Source: Psychrobacter aquimaris (GTDB taxonomy: Bacteria > Pseudomonadota > Gammaproteobacteria > Pseudomonadales > Moraxellaceae). Taken from it: 64,000 nt of DNA. Position 1 is the stretch's first letter. Each line of letters starts with the position of its first letter. Both the position numbers and the translations under genes were made by a program. The stretch lies in NCBI RefSeq assembly GCF_016107525.1, contig NZ_JABASR010000015.1, positions 1-64,000 of the forward strand, written 5' to 3'. The notes beneath the pieces were generated by a model that ran no database searches, had not been told where the DNA came from, and was given only the letters and a program-made list of their open reading frames with translations. Positions 1 through 11,302 of the stretch are shown in pieces.

Positions 1-1
1 A

Positions 2-34
2 GGCGCTGGTGTTGTTGCTAACGTATTGAACTAA
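2..34 (+). CDS. C-terminal tail of an upstream gene (unidentified)
   Basis: An open frame enters from the left edge and ends at a TAA at 32-34, encoding a tail that reads GAGVVANVLN. A strong terminator follows 40 bases later, which supports this as a genuine gene end. The fragment is too short to name the protein. Confidence 0.4.
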   Translation, partial: GAGVVANVLN

Positions 35-72
35 TCCATAAGTCTCAGTAATGAGCTTATGAGTTAGTCATG

Positions 73-107
73 AAAAAGCCATCCTGTTATAGGGTGGCTT
101 TTTTTTG
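73..107 (+). terminator. Rho-independent terminator
   Basis: AAGCCATCC and GGGTGGCTT form a 9-bp stem with one G-T pair around a TGTTATA-type loop, followed by a run of eight T. It ends the gene that enters from the left edge and insulates rimI. Confidence 0.8.
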
Positions 108-211
108 GGCGCAAAACAGGTAGTTGCATAATCAATATCATAATGATAAATATTTGAGATAAAGTAAGTGCTATTGTATTTGGATGTGTATAAATAATAA
201 TAAAAGGATAA

Positions 212-700
212 ATGATGGTGGTGATAGAAAGTCTAACAACCCATATCTCAGATTTTGAACAAGTGCTGCAAGCAGTAGAGGGTATCGAAGCCATAGTCCA
301 GCCGCAAGATGCTTGGAACTATCAGACTTTGCTTGAACTGCTTGAGCAAGACAGTATTAATCTGTTGATAGTTTATGCACCAGCGCAAAATAAAAAGAGT
401 AACGTAATTGGCTACTGTCTATATCAAGTGATTTTTGAACAAGCAGAGATTTTGCGTATTGGCACTCATCCTGATTATCAACGCCAAGGTATCGCCTCAC
501 AAATTTTTGCTAGATTAAATACGGAATTGAAAACTCGTCAGGTAGAGAGCCTTTTATTAGAAGTCCGTGCAGATAATGCGCCTGCGATAGCCTTATATGA
601 GCAGCAAGAATTTGCTCTGATTCATAAGCGTAAAGGGTATTACCAAACTCCCCATCAACCAGCAGTCGATGCCTTAATCATGCAACGCATTTATAATTAA
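212..700 (+). CDS. rimI: Ribosomal protein S18-alanine N-acetyltransferase (RimI-like GNAT)
   Basis: A GNAT-family acetyltransferase of 162 aa, the usual RimI size. The acetyl-CoA pyrophosphate loop is visible as QRQGIA near residues 90-95. The C-terminal signature LEVRADNAPAIALYEQQEF followed by KRKGYY is the standard RimI motif 4. RimI acetylates the N-terminal alanine of ribosomal protein S18, although many bacterial RimI proteins accept other N-terminal peptides. An AGGA at 205-208 precedes two adjacent ATG codons at 212 and 215, and the second has slightly better spacing. The gene stands alone on this strand between a terminator and the converging MerR gene. The family is clear; the exact substrate is inferred. 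Confidence 0.85.
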   Translation: MMVVIESLTTHISDFEQVLQAVEGIEAIVQPQDAWNYQTLLELLEQDSINLLIVYAPAQNKKSNVIGYCLYQVIFEQAEILRIGTHPDYQRQGIASQIFARLNTELKTRQVESLLLEVRADNAPAIALYEQQEFALIHKRKGYYQTPHQPAVDALIMQRIYN

Positions 701-726
701 ACGTATTTATAATTAATGGTACTCAA

Positions 727-745
727 TGCCGTAAAACGGCTTTAT
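727..745 (+). terminator. Weak terminator-like hairpin after rimI
   Basis: GCCGT and ACGGC form a 5-bp GC-rich stem with an AAA loop, followed by only three T. It lies 28 bases after the rimI stop. It may terminate rimI weakly; the short T tract keeps confidence low. Confidence 0.3.
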
Positions 746-817
746 CACAATGATAGATGAATAGAAAACATTTGATGAACTTTATGATGCTTTTTTATAG
801 ATTTCAATATATAGATT

Positions 818-1207
818 TTAGTCATTGCTTGCTTGCATACTTTCAAGCTCCGCAATTCGTTCGCTCAATAGTTCAATCATAATGCTAGTATTGGCTTGCT
901 GTTTTAAAACTTGCTCTAACTTCTTCTGAGTGAAGCTTAACTGTTCATCGAGCCCTATTTTTCCATTATAGTAATCATCGAAACCATCTTTGATTTCGTT
1001 AAGTGTGAAACCCACTGTCTGTGCACTTTTAATCAGCTCAATACGTTCTACACACTCTGGATGAAATTCGGAATATAGGCGTGATCCTGCTTGACGTTTA
1101 CGAGATTTTAGCAAGCCCAGTTGGTCATAATGACGAACGGTATCTTTGGTGGTATTGGCTTTAGTCGCGAGAGTTCCAATTAATAAGAATGATTTGTCGG
1201 ATGCCAT
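818..1207 (-). CDS. MerR-family transcriptional regulator
   Basis: A 129-aa protein with an N-terminal MerR winged helix-turn-helix at about residues 8-75. It contains the typical RHYDQLGLLKSRKR stretch and a GSRLYS turn, followed by a coiled-coil dimerisation helix at about 80-125. The metal-binding cysteines of MerR, CueR or ZntR proteins are absent; the single Cys sits in the DNA-binding half. The effector is therefore probably an organic or redox signal, or none. It lies 51 bases downstream of aat on the same strand and may be co-transcribed with trxB-aat. No obvious target operon with a long 19-bp MerR promoter spacer was recognised nearby. Confidence 0.8.
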   Translation of the reverse strand: MASDKSFLLIGTLATKANTTKDTVRHYDQLGLLKSRKRQAGSRLYSEFHPECVERIELIKSAQTVGFTLNEIKDGFDDYYNGKIGLDEQLSFTQKKLEQVLKQQANTSIMIELLSERIAELESMQASND

Positions 1208-1258
1208 AATGGTCTCATAGGTCTGTAGGTAAATGCTTGTTAGTAGCCATAATGCTCA

Positions 1259-2053
1259 TCATAACTTGAGCTGCCAAGGTTCTACGTTACCAAGTAGTGA
1301 TACTGGTACCGGTTTGTGAGAGTCACTTTGCCATGTGATGGCATCGCCAGCTATTAATGAATCTAACCGAGTGAGAAACTCCACGCGTGGTAATGTAGTT
1401 GCACCTAAGCTCATCAGATGATCGTTTGGTAATTGACAGTCGACCAGCGCCACATGGCTTTGTTCACATAAGCGCATCAGCCCCCAAAAAGCCAGCTTTG
1501 ATGCATTGGAAGCGCGGTGAAACATCGATTCGCCAAAGTAAATGCTACCTATTTTTAATCCATAAAGCCCGCCGATTAATCGTCCTTTATCATCCCAAAC
1601 TTCAATGCTATGAGCAAAGCCTTGAGCATGTAGTTTGGTGTAGGCCTCAATCATTTCATCATGAATCCAAGTGTGCTCACCTTCAGGCAATCCATCACTG
1701 CGTGGCAAACTACAGGCATGTATGACGTCAGCAAATGCTTGATTGAGTGTCAGTTGCCAACGCTCGCGGATTGCTTGCTTACGCAGGGACTTGCTTGGCT
1801 GATAGTCTGTTGGCACCATCACACAGCGCGGTTCAGGACACCACCAAGCGATAGGCTCATTCTCATTAAACCAAGGAAACAAACCCTGCGCGTAAGCAGA
1901 AAGGAGTGTTTCAGGTGCCAAGTCTCCCCCGATGGCGACGATACCAATACCATCAGGATCGACAGAGATAGGATTAGGAAAGTCATAACGCCCAAGACTT
2001 TTTAAGGTCTCAGGCGTGATGTTCTTATCGTTGTATTGAGAGAAATTACCCAT
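1259..2053 (-). CDS. aat: Leucyl/phenylalanyl-tRNA--protein transferase
   Basis: Aat moves Leu or Phe from its aminoacyl-tRNA to the N-terminal Arg or Lys of proteins, marking them for ClpS/ClpAP (N-degron pathway). The 264-aa sequence has the hallmark FPNP block, GGDLAPETLLSAYAQGLFPW with W-CPEPR following, and the downstream GGLYGL and FGESMF motifs of the GNAT-like catalytic half. Its ATG is directly next to the trxB stop codon (no bases between), so translational coupling with trxB is likely. About 30 residues longer than the E. coli enzyme because of N-terminal and internal additions. Confidence 0.95.
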   Translation of the reverse strand: MGNFSQYNDKNITPETLKSLGRYDFPNPISVDPDGIGIVAIGGDLAPETLLSAYAQGLFPWFNENEPIAWWCPEPRCVMVPTDYQPSKSLRKQAIRERWQLTLNQAFADVIHACSLPRSDGLPEGEHTWIHDEMIEAYTKLHAQGFAHSIEVWDDKGRLIGGLYGLKIGSIYFGESMFHRASNASKLAFWGLMRLCEQSHVALVDCQLPNDHLMSLGATTLPRVEFLTRLDSLIAGDAITWQSDSHKPVPVSLLGNVEPWQLKL

Positions 2054-3645
<1,592 letters not shown>

Positions 3646-6600
3646 GTGATATCAGCACCGCTTATTGAGTATTTAAAAAAGGGAATATTTACCCTCCTTG
3701 GGTTAATACTGGCCGTCTATCTATTTGTTATTTTGATGACGTATACCAGTAATGACCCTAGTTGGTCGCATATCAGTAGCGATATGACCACGATTAATAA
3801 TGTAGGCGGCGAATCGGGTGCTTGGTTATCTGACTTGCTTTATAGCTTCTTTGGTTTTGGAGCATGGTGGCTGCTGGCGTTTGTGGTTTATGAGTCTATC
3901 CTTATTTGGTGGGACAACAAGCCAACGTTTTGGCTGATGCGTGTGGTCGCTTATGTGTTTTTATTATTAAGTGCCAGTGCTTTATTTGCGCAATTGGTGG
4001 CTGTAGTGCAGCAATTGACCAATCCAGGAACGATAGGGCTAGAAGGTGTGGCTGGTGGCATTATTGGGCTTGAATTACAGGCGCGCTTGGCACAGCTTTT
4101 ATCGCAGTGGGGGAGTGTGATTTTCTTGACAGCATTCGTCATTATTACTGCGACCTTTGCCTTTAATATTCACTGGCTGGCGATTTATGAGAAGATTAAG
4201 GCGCTATCATGGCTTGGCTCAGGTGTGAAGCGTAAAGGTAGAATGCATGATAGCGTGTCAACCACGCCAGAAAATATTAATGCCAAGCAAAATGATGAAA
4301 ATATAGCCAAAAGTAATGCGAAAAAAGACGCAGCCGATTACGAGCAGTTGCCACTTGAGTTGCAAGTTGCTAGCAGTGCTCGAGCCGTGGACAACAGCGG
4401 TCGGTTCAGCAATGTGTTGTCAGAGTTCTTGGCAACGTCGGGACTGGCTGAGAGCGTTAAAGCCTCTGTGGTCGCCGCAACACAAGCGGCGATGCCTAAT
4501 TCAGCTGTTAAATCTAGTCATGAGAATAATGAGCATGTACCTGTCTCCGTAGAGACACCTAGCAGTACTGTTGAAAATCTAGAAAGTAAGATAAATACAT
4601 CGACGACGACAAGCCCTGCCATGGCTGCTATCCGCAAAGTCGAGCCAAGCTTTGCTTGGAATGATGCCAATACTGTCGATGACTTATTAGCCAGCGAGCA
4701 AATGGCTTATGACGCTAATAACATGAACACTGCTGATTCAGCTTCTACTACTTCTGTATCTTCTGATAACAATACTGGGTTGTTGGAGACAGCAGCACCA
4801 GAATCCACAACGATATCAACCGTAGAGATGTCCGAAGCTCAATCAACAGGGAGCTTGCCGTCAACAGCTCAGCCATCAATGGATGAGCTGGTATACGGTG
4901 AGACGGCTGACGAAACGGGTAATGAGTCTAAATCGTTTGAGTTAGAGGATAAAGTGGAGGCCGTTGATATATTGGCCGATGCATGGTTGGCAGAGCATGC
5001 TGATGTCTCAAAATCTACGGCTATACAGCCTGCAGAAATAGGGCAACCTGCAAAATCAGTGCAAGCAGCCAATATGGCTAAGCTGCCCAGACAAGCAGCA
5101 GCCACAGCGCCTGCGACAGACTCATCTAATAGCGCAATCAATGGCCTTATTGATAGATGGGTTGATGAAGAGCCTGAACCGTCAGACGATTCCGAACTCT
5201 CTTCTATATCTAATGAAGCTAGTGCCGCAAAAACAGTCGACGTGGTTGCCCCAGTCACGAAAGTCGCTGATATGACGCCAACTAATACGCCACCGTCTAA
5301 TCCTAAATTAGCGCCTACGATAGAAAGTAGTGTCTCGACGACAACTGGTGCTGCACCAACTAATAGTGCACCTGCGCCCGCCGCTAAACCAACGGTAAGT
5401 TTTGCAGTACCTGATGGCGATAGTAGCAACCATATCACTGACATGATGCCAGAGGATGATAGCGCTGAGGATGATAATGCGCCCGTTATGCCAGATATTA
5501 GTGATGATGCCGCGTTCAGTCAAAAATCACGCTCGATGCAAACGGCTGCCTATCGCAGTAGCCTAACGCCTATTCCAGAGATTTCTATTCTAGATAAGCC
5601 AGACCCTGATCGTAAGCCCAGTTACACCATCGCCGAGCTTGAGCAATTATCAGAATTATTAGAGATTAAATTACAAGAATTCAATGTAAAGGCGGCTGTG
5701 GTCAATGCTATCCCAGGGCCAGTCGTCACCCGCTTTGAAGTGGAGCTTGCTGCTGGAGTAAAAGCCAGTAAGGTTACGGGTATTTCACGCGATTTGGCGC
5801 GCTCGTTATCCATGGCGTCTTTGCGTGTGGTCGAAGTGATTCCGGGTAAGCCGTATATCGGTATTGAAGTGCCTAATAAGCAGCGCGAAATGGTACGCTT
5901 GATTGAGCTATTGAATACCGAAAAATTCCAAGATCCCAAAGCCCAAATCAGCATGGCGATGGGTAAGGATATCGGTGGTAATGCCATTATTACTGATCTT
6001 GCCCGCGCACCGCATATGTTGGTTGCTGGTACTACAGGTTCGGGAAAATCGGTATTGGTCAACTCCATGCTACTATCGATGCTACTCAAATATACGCCAA
6101 ATGAGCTGCGTCTGATTTTGATTGATCCAAAGCAGCTTGAGCTTGCCAACTATAATGATATTCCGCATCTATTAACACCAGTCGTTACCGATATGACCGA
6201 AGCGGCCAGTGCTTTGTCATGGTGCGTGGCAGAGATGGAGCGCCGTTATCAGCTGATGAGTTTGCTGAAAGTGCGTAAGCTTAATGAGTTTAATAAAAAG
6301 GTCATTGCTGCTGAAAAATCGGGCAATCCGATGCTTGATCCTTTGTGGCGACCTAATGACAGCGTGAGTATCAGCCAAGCACCGAAACTAAAAACTTTAC
6401 CGATGATTGTCATTGTCGCCGATGAGTTTGCTGATATGATTATGCAGGTCGGCAAACAAGCGGAAGAGCTTATCACGCGCTTGGCACAAAAATCACGTGC
6501 TGCAGGGATTCATTTAATGCTTGCTACCCAGCGTCCATCGGTCGATGTGATTACTGGTTTGATTAAAGCCAATATTCCAGTACGTGCAGCGCTGAGGGTG

Positions 6601-7044
6601 AACTCAAAAGTAGATTCGCGGACGATTTTGGATAGTGGTGGTGCTGAAGACATGTTGGGTAACGGTGATATGTTATTCTTAGGGCCTGGGCAAATTGAGC
6701 CAGATCGTGTGCATGGTGCCTATGTCAGCGATGAAGAAGTTAACCGTGTCTGTGACGCGTGGCGCGAACGCGGTGCGCCTGATTATATTGACAACATGGC
6801 AGGCAATTTTGAATTGTCTAGTCCGGGCGGCAGTGGTAGTACGGCTAACGCATCTGGTGAGGACGACGACCTTTATAACGATGCCGTGGCCTTTATTATG
6901 GAGACGCGAAAAGTTTCTGCCTCTAGTATCCAGCGTAAATTTAGCATCGGCTATAACCGTGCCGCACGTATTGTAGATTCTATGGAGGATGCGGGATTGG
7001 TCAGCTCAATGGGCAAAAGCGGTAAGCGTGAGTTGTTAATGTAA
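3646..7044 (+). CDS. ftsK: DNA translocase FtsK
   Basis: FtsK couples septum assembly to chromosome dimer resolution, pumping DNA toward dif for XerCD. The 1132-aa protein has an N-terminal membrane domain with about four helices (residues 10-180). A long Ser/Thr/Ala/acidic linker (about 200-640) and the RecA-like motor follow: Walker A GTTGSGKS at 795-802, the LIDPKQLELANY segment, and Walker B IVIVADEFAD. A C-terminal gamma winged helix has the KOPS-reading SIQRKFSIGYNRAARI. The start is GTG, with AAGG about 14 bases upstream. The linker shows degenerate composition rather than exact repeats. Followed by a clear terminator, so likely monocistronic. Confidence 0.96.
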   Translation: MISAPLIEYLKKGIFTLLGLILAVYLFVILMTYTSNDPSWSHISSDMTTINNVGGESGAWLSDLLYSFFGFGAWWLLAFVVYESILIWWDNKPTFWLMRVVAYVFLLLSASALFAQLVAVVQQLTNPGTIGLEGVAGGIIGLELQARLAQLLSQWGSVIFLTAFVIITATFAFNIHWLAIYEKIKALSWLGSGVKRKGRMHDSVSTTPENINAKQNDENIAKSNAKKDAADYEQLPLELQVASSARAVDNSGRFSNVLSEFLATSGLAESVKASVVAATQAAMPNSAVKSSHENNEHVPVSVETPSSTVENLESKINTSTTTSPAMAAIRKVEPSFAWNDANTVDDLLASEQMAYDANNMNTADSASTTSVSSDNNTGLLETAAPESTTISTVEMSEAQSTGSLPSTAQPSMDELVYGETADETGNESKSFELEDKVEAVDILADAWLAEHADVSKSTAIQPAEIGQPAKSVQAANMAKLPRQAAATAPATDSSNSAINGLIDRWVDEEPEPSDDSELSSISNEASAAKTVDVVAPVTKVADMTPTNTPPSNPKLAPTIESSVSTTTGAAPTNSAPAPAAKPTVSFAVPDGDSSNHITDMMPEDDSAEDDNAPVMPDISDDAAFSQKSRSMQTAAYRSSLTPIPEISILDKPDPDRKPSYTIAELEQLSELLEIKLQEFNVKAAVVNAIPGPVVTRFEVELAAGVKASKVTGISRDLARSLSMASLRVVEVIPGKPYIGIEVPNKQREMVRLIELLNTEKFQDPKAQISMAMGKDIGGNAIITDLARAPHMLVAGTTGSGKSVLVNSMLLSMLLKYTPNELRLILIDPKQLELANYNDIPHLLTPVVTDMTEAASALSWCVAEMERRYQLMSLLKVRKLNEFNKKVIAAEKSGNPMLDPLWRPNDSVSISQAPKLKTLPMIVIVADEFADMIMQVGKQAEELITRLAQKSRAAGIHLMLATQRPSVDVITGLIKANIPVRAALRVNSKVDSRTILDSGGAEDMLGNGDMLFLGPGQIEPDRVHGAYVSDEEVNRVCDAWRERGAPDYIDNMAGNFELSSPGGSGSTANASGEDDDLYNDAVAFIMETRKVSASSIQRKFSIGYNRAARIVDSMEDAGLVSSMGKSGKRELLM

Positions 7045-7068
7045 TTGTCAATCAATCTGATTGATTAA

Positions 7069-7106
7069 TAAAAAAGACGAGTGACGAAAGTGGCTCGTCT
7101 TTTTTA
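7069..7106 (+). terminator. Rho-independent terminator after ftsK
   Basis: AAAAAAGACGAG at 7070-7081 pairs perfectly with CTCGTCTTTTTT at 7094-7105 around a 12-base loop, 25 bases after the ftsK stop. A-rich and T-rich flanks make it potentially bidirectional. Confidence 0.85.
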
Positions 7107-7264
7107 TTCGAAAAAATATGATAATGCTCATGTCGGAGTGACCAATCAGTTTTTTTATCAATTATCAGCAGTGGTTTTTTATACTAAACTGACCCTTGTT
7201 GATAGCATAAATATCACTCAATTTTCAGAAGTCTTAGGTTCATTACTCAGCAAGGATGCAGGTT

Positions 7265-8758
7265 ATGTTTAAAGAATATACCCAATATGATGCCATAGCA
7301 TTGGCGGCATTGGTCAATTCAGGTGAAGTCAGCGCTAAAGAGTTATTAGATGCTGCCGTCTATCAAGCCAATACACTCAATCCCAAATTAAACGCCATCA
7401 TCCATCGTTTCGATGAGCGGGCTTATCATGCTGCACAGGCGGGATTACCCTCAGGTATATTTAATGGTGTGCCTTATTTGCTCAAAGATTTGTCATTTAG
7501 CTTTGCCGGTGAGCCAGTCACGATGGGCAGTCGTAGTGTTAATATCATCTCTGAAAGCGACAGTGAAATCGTCAAGCGTATGAAAGCCACAGGTGTGAAT
7601 ACTTTTGGCAAAACCAATACGCCAGAATTTGGTTTAATTATTACCACCGAACCAAAAGCCCATGGTGCTACTCATAACCCTTTTAAAAAAGGCTACAGTT
7701 CTGGTGGCTCATCGGGTGGTAGTGCAGCAGCAGTGGCGAGTGGTATTGTACCAATGGCCGGCGCTGGTGATGGCGGCGGCTCGATACGGTTTCCGGCTGC
7801 TTGGTGCGGTGCGTTTGGCTTGAAGCCAAGCCGTGGCCGTAATCCATTAGGTCCTAACCTTGGTGAAGGGTGGGATGGGGCAGTTGCCGATCATGTGATT
7901 ACGCGCTCGGTACGTGACAGTGCCGCGATGCTCGATGCCACGAGTGGTGCGGAGATTGGTGCGCCTTATGTCATTGCGCCGCCAGACGGCACGTTTCTGC
8001 AAGCAGCGATGCGTGCACCAAGGCAATTAACCATTGCCTTACAACAACAGCCATTGATTGCCAATACTGTGGTGGATAAAGAGGTGCTGGCTGTATTAGA
8101 GCAAACTGCTAAGCAGCTAGAAGCCATGGGTCATCGTGTCATACCCGCCGAGCCGAATATCAATATCGAGCAGTTTTGGCATGACTTTATGGTTGTGGTC
8201 TGCACTCATACCGCTTTTACCATTGATAATATCGAGCGTGATTTTGGGGCAGAACATATCAAAAACCTAGAGCCGCAAACCTATAATATGGCATTGCTGG
8301 GTCGCTCATTATCAGCAGTGGACTTGGTTCATGCCAAACACGGTTGGCATAACAGTCAGTATCAAACGGGACTGTTATTAGAAACCTATGACATGATTTT
8401 GTGCCCGACCGTGCCGACACCTGCGGTTAAGCATGGTGTACTGCCACCAAGCCGTATGGATGAGATGCTGATGCGTAGCGCAGGAGTGCTCAATAAGGGC
8501 ATCGATATGGGTAAGTATGCCTTTAGTTCGGGCATGATCGAAAAGCTTAGTCAGCCTGTACTGGGCAAAATGGCCTTTACGCTACTGGGTAATATTACAG
8601 GATTGCCAGCGATGTCGGTGCCAGTCGGTATGAGTAAAAAAGGTTTGCCAATTGGGATGCAGCTGATTGGGCGCATGAATGATGAAGCGACATTATTCAG
8701 TGTGGCAGGTGAGATGGAGCGAGCAGGGTTGTTTACCAATGCCGCCTTTGAGAAGTAG
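7265..8758 (+). CDS. Amidase (amidase signature family)
   Basis: A 497-aa amidase-signature hydrolase acting on an unknown carboxamide. The Ser-Ser-Lys triad is visible: Lys in [10 protein letters not shown] near residue 74, Ser in [16 protein letters not shown], and the nucleophile Ser in [11 protein letters not shown]. The overall pattern is nearest to NylA-like or general amidases rather than GatA, because it ends with [10 protein letters not shown] and lacks gatB/gatC neighbours. An upstream in-frame ATG at 7256 lies almost on top of the AGCAAGG ribosome site. The ATG at 7265, nine bases from it, is the better start. Stand-alone gene converging on the dioxygenase gene. Confidence 0.85.
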   Translation: MFKEYTQYDAIALAALVNSGEVSAKELLDAAVYQANTLNPKLNAIIHRFDERAYHAAQAGLPSGIFNGVPYLLKDLSFSFAGEPVTMGSRSVNIISESDSEIVKRMKATGVNTFGKTNTPEFGLIITTEPKAHGATHNPFKKGYSSGGSSGGSAAAVASGIVPMAGAGDGGGSIRFPAAWCGAFGLKPSRGRNPLGPNLGEGWDGAVADHVITRSVRDSAAMLDATSGAEIGAPYVIAPPDGTFLQAAMRAPRQLTIALQQQPLIANTVVDKEVLAVLEQTAKQLEAMGHRVIPAEPNINIEQFWHDFMVVVCTHTAFTIDNIERDFGAEHIKNLEPQTYNMALLGRSLSAVDLVHAKHGWHNSQYQTGLLLETYDMILCPTVPTPAVKHGVLPPSRMDEMLMRSAGVLNKGIDMGKYAFSSGMIEKLSQPVLGKMAFTLLGNITGLPAMSVPVGMSKKGLPIGMQLIGRMNDEATLFSVAGEMERAGLFTNAAFEK

Positions 8759-8891
8759 GTTTGCATTCTATCGATTAATTATTACTTACACCATTGCCAA
8801 AATTGTGAATAGCAAAGAAAGCGCGTGCAATGTTTACTTTAGTAGGACTCTCATATATCAAGCTATTCATGTTTTTTGAAACTGATATTAC

Positions 8892-9785
8892 TTAATCAAA
8901 TCGATAAATATCCATGCCTAAGCTATGATGCGCCATGCTTTGATGAACAACTGAGACACGCTGACCTGTACCTAAGGCAAAAAACAATGGCAACAGATGC
9001 TCGTCACTCGGATGAATGTCTTTATAGTCAGGATATTGCTGCCAGTCTAAAGCACTAGGAATGTCTATTTTGAGCTGTTGTAGCAGCCATTGCTTAAATG
9101 CTTTAGCAGTTTGGTCAACACTATCTGCTTGCCAGCGTAATGCTTGCAGATTATGGGTAATGTTACCTGAGCCAATGATGAGTATTTGCTCCTCACGTAG
9201 GCGTGCTAGCTGCGCACCCAATTGATAACAGGCGATACTGTCATAATGCTGCGGCAATGATACTTGTACGATAGGCACATCTGCTTCTGGATAGAGATGT
9301 CTGAGCGGCGCCCATACCCCATGATCGCAAGCCCGCACTGGATTGACACTACAAGTAATACCGCGTGCAGTGAGCTGCTGGGCAAGTGATTCAGCAAGCG
9401 CTGGCTGACCAGCTGCAGGGTATTGAAGCTCATATAGCTCAGGCGGAAAACCTGAAAAGTCGTGCCAAGTCTTGGGTTGCGGATTACTGCTCATCTCGAG
9501 TTTGGCGGATTGCCAATGCGCTGACATAATCAGGATGGCACGTGGCTTGGGTAAGTTTTGCCCAATACGTGCCAGTGCACTGGTCGTGGCTGATTGCTCA
9601 ATGGCAAGTGTGGGTGCGCCATGCGAGATAAACAATGCTGGTAGCTTAGCCAAATTCGACCCTAAAGCAGGTGCATCTGTCCAAACGCCAGTCGCCGTAA
9701 TAGGCGTTGGCGAATGAGTGTACGAATCATCAGACTGATGGAGTGAATGAGAGGCGTTAGGTGTCGCGCGTTTTGGATATTTCAT
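8892..9785 (-). CDS. LigB/DODA-type extradiol dioxygenase family protein (YgiD-like)
   Basis: A 297-aa member of the class III extradiol dioxygenase family, a non-haem iron or zinc enzyme. Diagnostic motifs are PALFISHGAPT, ILIMSAHW, the YPAAGQPALA segment, ACDHGVWAPL, IGSGNITHN, and HPSDEHLLPLFFALG near the C-terminus. His residues in ISHGAP, SAHW and CDHG provide the metal site. Homologues include E. coli YgiD (DOPA 4,5-dioxygenase activity) and plant DODA. The physiological substrate here is unknown and no aromatic catabolism genes surround it. The N-terminal 45 residues are poorly conserved, so the start could be further in. Confidence 0.82.
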   Translation of the reverse strand: MKYPKRATPNASHSLHQSDDSYTHSPTPITATGVWTDAPALGSNLAKLPALFISHGAPTLAIEQSATTSALARIGQNLPKPRAILIMSAHWQSAKLEMSSNPQPKTWHDFSGFPPELYELQYPAAGQPALAESLAQQLTARGITCSVNPVRACDHGVWAPLRHLYPEADVPIVQVSLPQHYDSIACYQLGAQLARLREEQILIIGSGNITHNLQALRWQADSVDQTAKAFKQWLLQQLKIDIPSALDWQQYPDYKDIHPSDEHLLPLFFALGTGQRVSVVHQSMAHHSLGMDIYRFD

Positions 9786-9912
9786 GTAGCGTTTATTAGG
9801 GCGCTCAGTAGTTTTTCAATCCTTTCTATCATTGATATTGTGCCCATAAACTATCAGCACAGAATATTGGTAAAAAATATTAACACAGAGTATAGCAGTG
9901 TTTAATGACTGC

Positions 9913-10401
9913 TTAATTGCCACGATGATAAGGATGGTTGTTATTGATACTCATCGCGCGATACAACTGCTCCATGAGCACAACACGTACCAACGGATGC
10001 GGTAATGTCAGCGCTGATAGTGATAATTTTACATCGGCTTTGGCTAATACTTCTGGTGATACGCCGTCCGCACCGCCGATCACTAGTGCAATATCATCGC
10101 CTTGCTGCATGCCATCAGCTAATTTTTCAGCCAGCCCTTCTGTCGAAATCATTTTACCTTTGACATCCAATACCCATAGTTGCTCACGCCCTGAGGCATT
10201 ATGAGCGGCCAATATTGCCTGTCCTTCTTGCTCACGATACTGTGCCAAATTGGCATCAGAAGGGTTTTTTGCTCGCTTTGCGGCAGCAATTTCCACGATT
10301 TCTGTGCTAAGCATAGGCTGGATACGCTTAAAATACTCATCGAACCCCGTCTGTACCCATTTAGGCATTTTATTACCGACGGTTAAAATCCTTACTTTCA
10401 T
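9913..10401 (-). CDS. rlmH: 23S rRNA (pseudouridine1915-N3)-methyltransferase RlmH
   Basis: A SPOUT-class methyltransferase that methylates pseudouridine 1915 in helix 69 of 23S rRNA on assembled ribosomes. The 162-aa protein has the MKVRILTVGNKMPKW start, the LWVLDVKGKMIS strand, the knot motif ALVIGGADGVSPEV, and the conserved C-terminal LPHPLVRVVLMEQLYRA-YHRG tail that completes the SAM pocket. Length and sequence match the family end to end. No rsfS or nadD neighbour is present, unlike in many gammaproteobacteria. Confidence 0.96.
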   Translation of the reverse strand: MKVRILTVGNKMPKWVQTGFDEYFKRIQPMLSTEIVEIAAAKRAKNPSDANLAQYREQEGQAILAAHNASGREQLWVLDVKGKMISTEGLAEKLADGMQQGDDIALVIGGADGVSPEVLAKADVKLSLSALTLPHPLVRVVLMEQLYRAMSINNNHPYHRGN

Positions 10402-10615
10402 AGCAGTACCATTTCAATTTCAGTCATTAGTAAAATGTAACAAAAAAATTCTATAGTCAAGTGAACGTAACAAACAAGACTCTTAGGACGCTTTTTTATG
10501 CTTTACTATTTTTTGATAAACACTGGTTCTTTGTCCAAGTTTTATTTACCAAATTCTCATCATAGTTAGTTTGATATTCATACATGTATGGCTCGCCATT
10601 TATATTATATCGGTC

Positions 10616-11164
10616 TTACATCAAAGGCTGTATGGTTTGCGAGACACTATCTTCTGTATTTTCGTCATTATCGCCAGCATCAGTCGGGTTAGGTCTTGGA
10701 ATAATAGTAAGCTTAGCATCAGATTCAAAAACGATGGCTTCAACATCATCGAAACTATTCACTCCTTCAGAGCGCATCGCACATTCAATCTCTTGACGAG
10801 TTAGCCGCTCAGCGCGCATCGCATCTGGTAAAAACTGCCCTTGATAAAAAACAATACGTGGCTCTGATAAAATAAAACTGCTAAATTGCGGTGAGATAGA
10901 GGCATATTTGGTGACCAAAAACTGCAATAGATAAAGCACTAAAATCGATGAAACTCCTTCGACAAAGGGAAGGTCTTTAAGCAAAATAGTACTGGCACCA
11001 AGTGAACCGATCATGACGGTGACGATCCAATCAAAGTTATTGAGCTGTGAGGTAGAGCGTTTACCTGAGACTTTGGTCGCCAGCACGACTAACACGTAAA
11101 CCATAACAGTCGTCAAAACGATGCGTCCAAGCTTGTCTATATTGTCAAAAAAAATCAGCTCCAT
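10616..11164 (-). CDS. DUF421 (YetF-type) membrane protein
   Basis: A 182-aa inner-membrane protein of the DUF421/YetF family, function not established. Three hydrophobic helices lie at about residues 15-95 with the conserved KVSGKRSTSQLNNFDWIVTVMIGS stretch split across the first loop. A cytoplasmic alpha/beta domain follows, containing the typical REPRIVFYQG-like SEPRIVFYQG motif and the EAIVFESDAKLTII strand. The C-terminal 20 residues are acidic. Monocistronic as far as can be seen. Confidence 0.85.
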   Translation of the reverse strand: MELIFFDNIDKLGRIVLTTVMVYVLVVLATKVSGKRSTSQLNNFDWIVTVMIGSLGASTILLKDLPFVEGVSSILVLYLLQFLVTKYASISPQFSSFILSEPRIVFYQGQFLPDAMRAERLTRQEIECAMRSEGVNSFDDVEAIVFESDAKLTIIPRPNPTDAGDNDENTEDSVSQTIQPLM

Positions 11165-11302
11165 GATGAATGCTCCTATTAAAATATAAAACCGCTAGTC
11201 ACCCAAAATATTACTCACTCAAGTTAGCCTAACGGATTTTATGCATCAGTAGGGAGAAAAATTTGTAGCACCTTGTAGAGGTTTGGTTGAGGCTATCATG
11301 GC

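Noticed and set aside
4869-5444. A 191-aa frame antisense to the FtsK linker
   Set aside because: Low-complexity mirror of the Ala/Ser/Thr linker, with no start signal.
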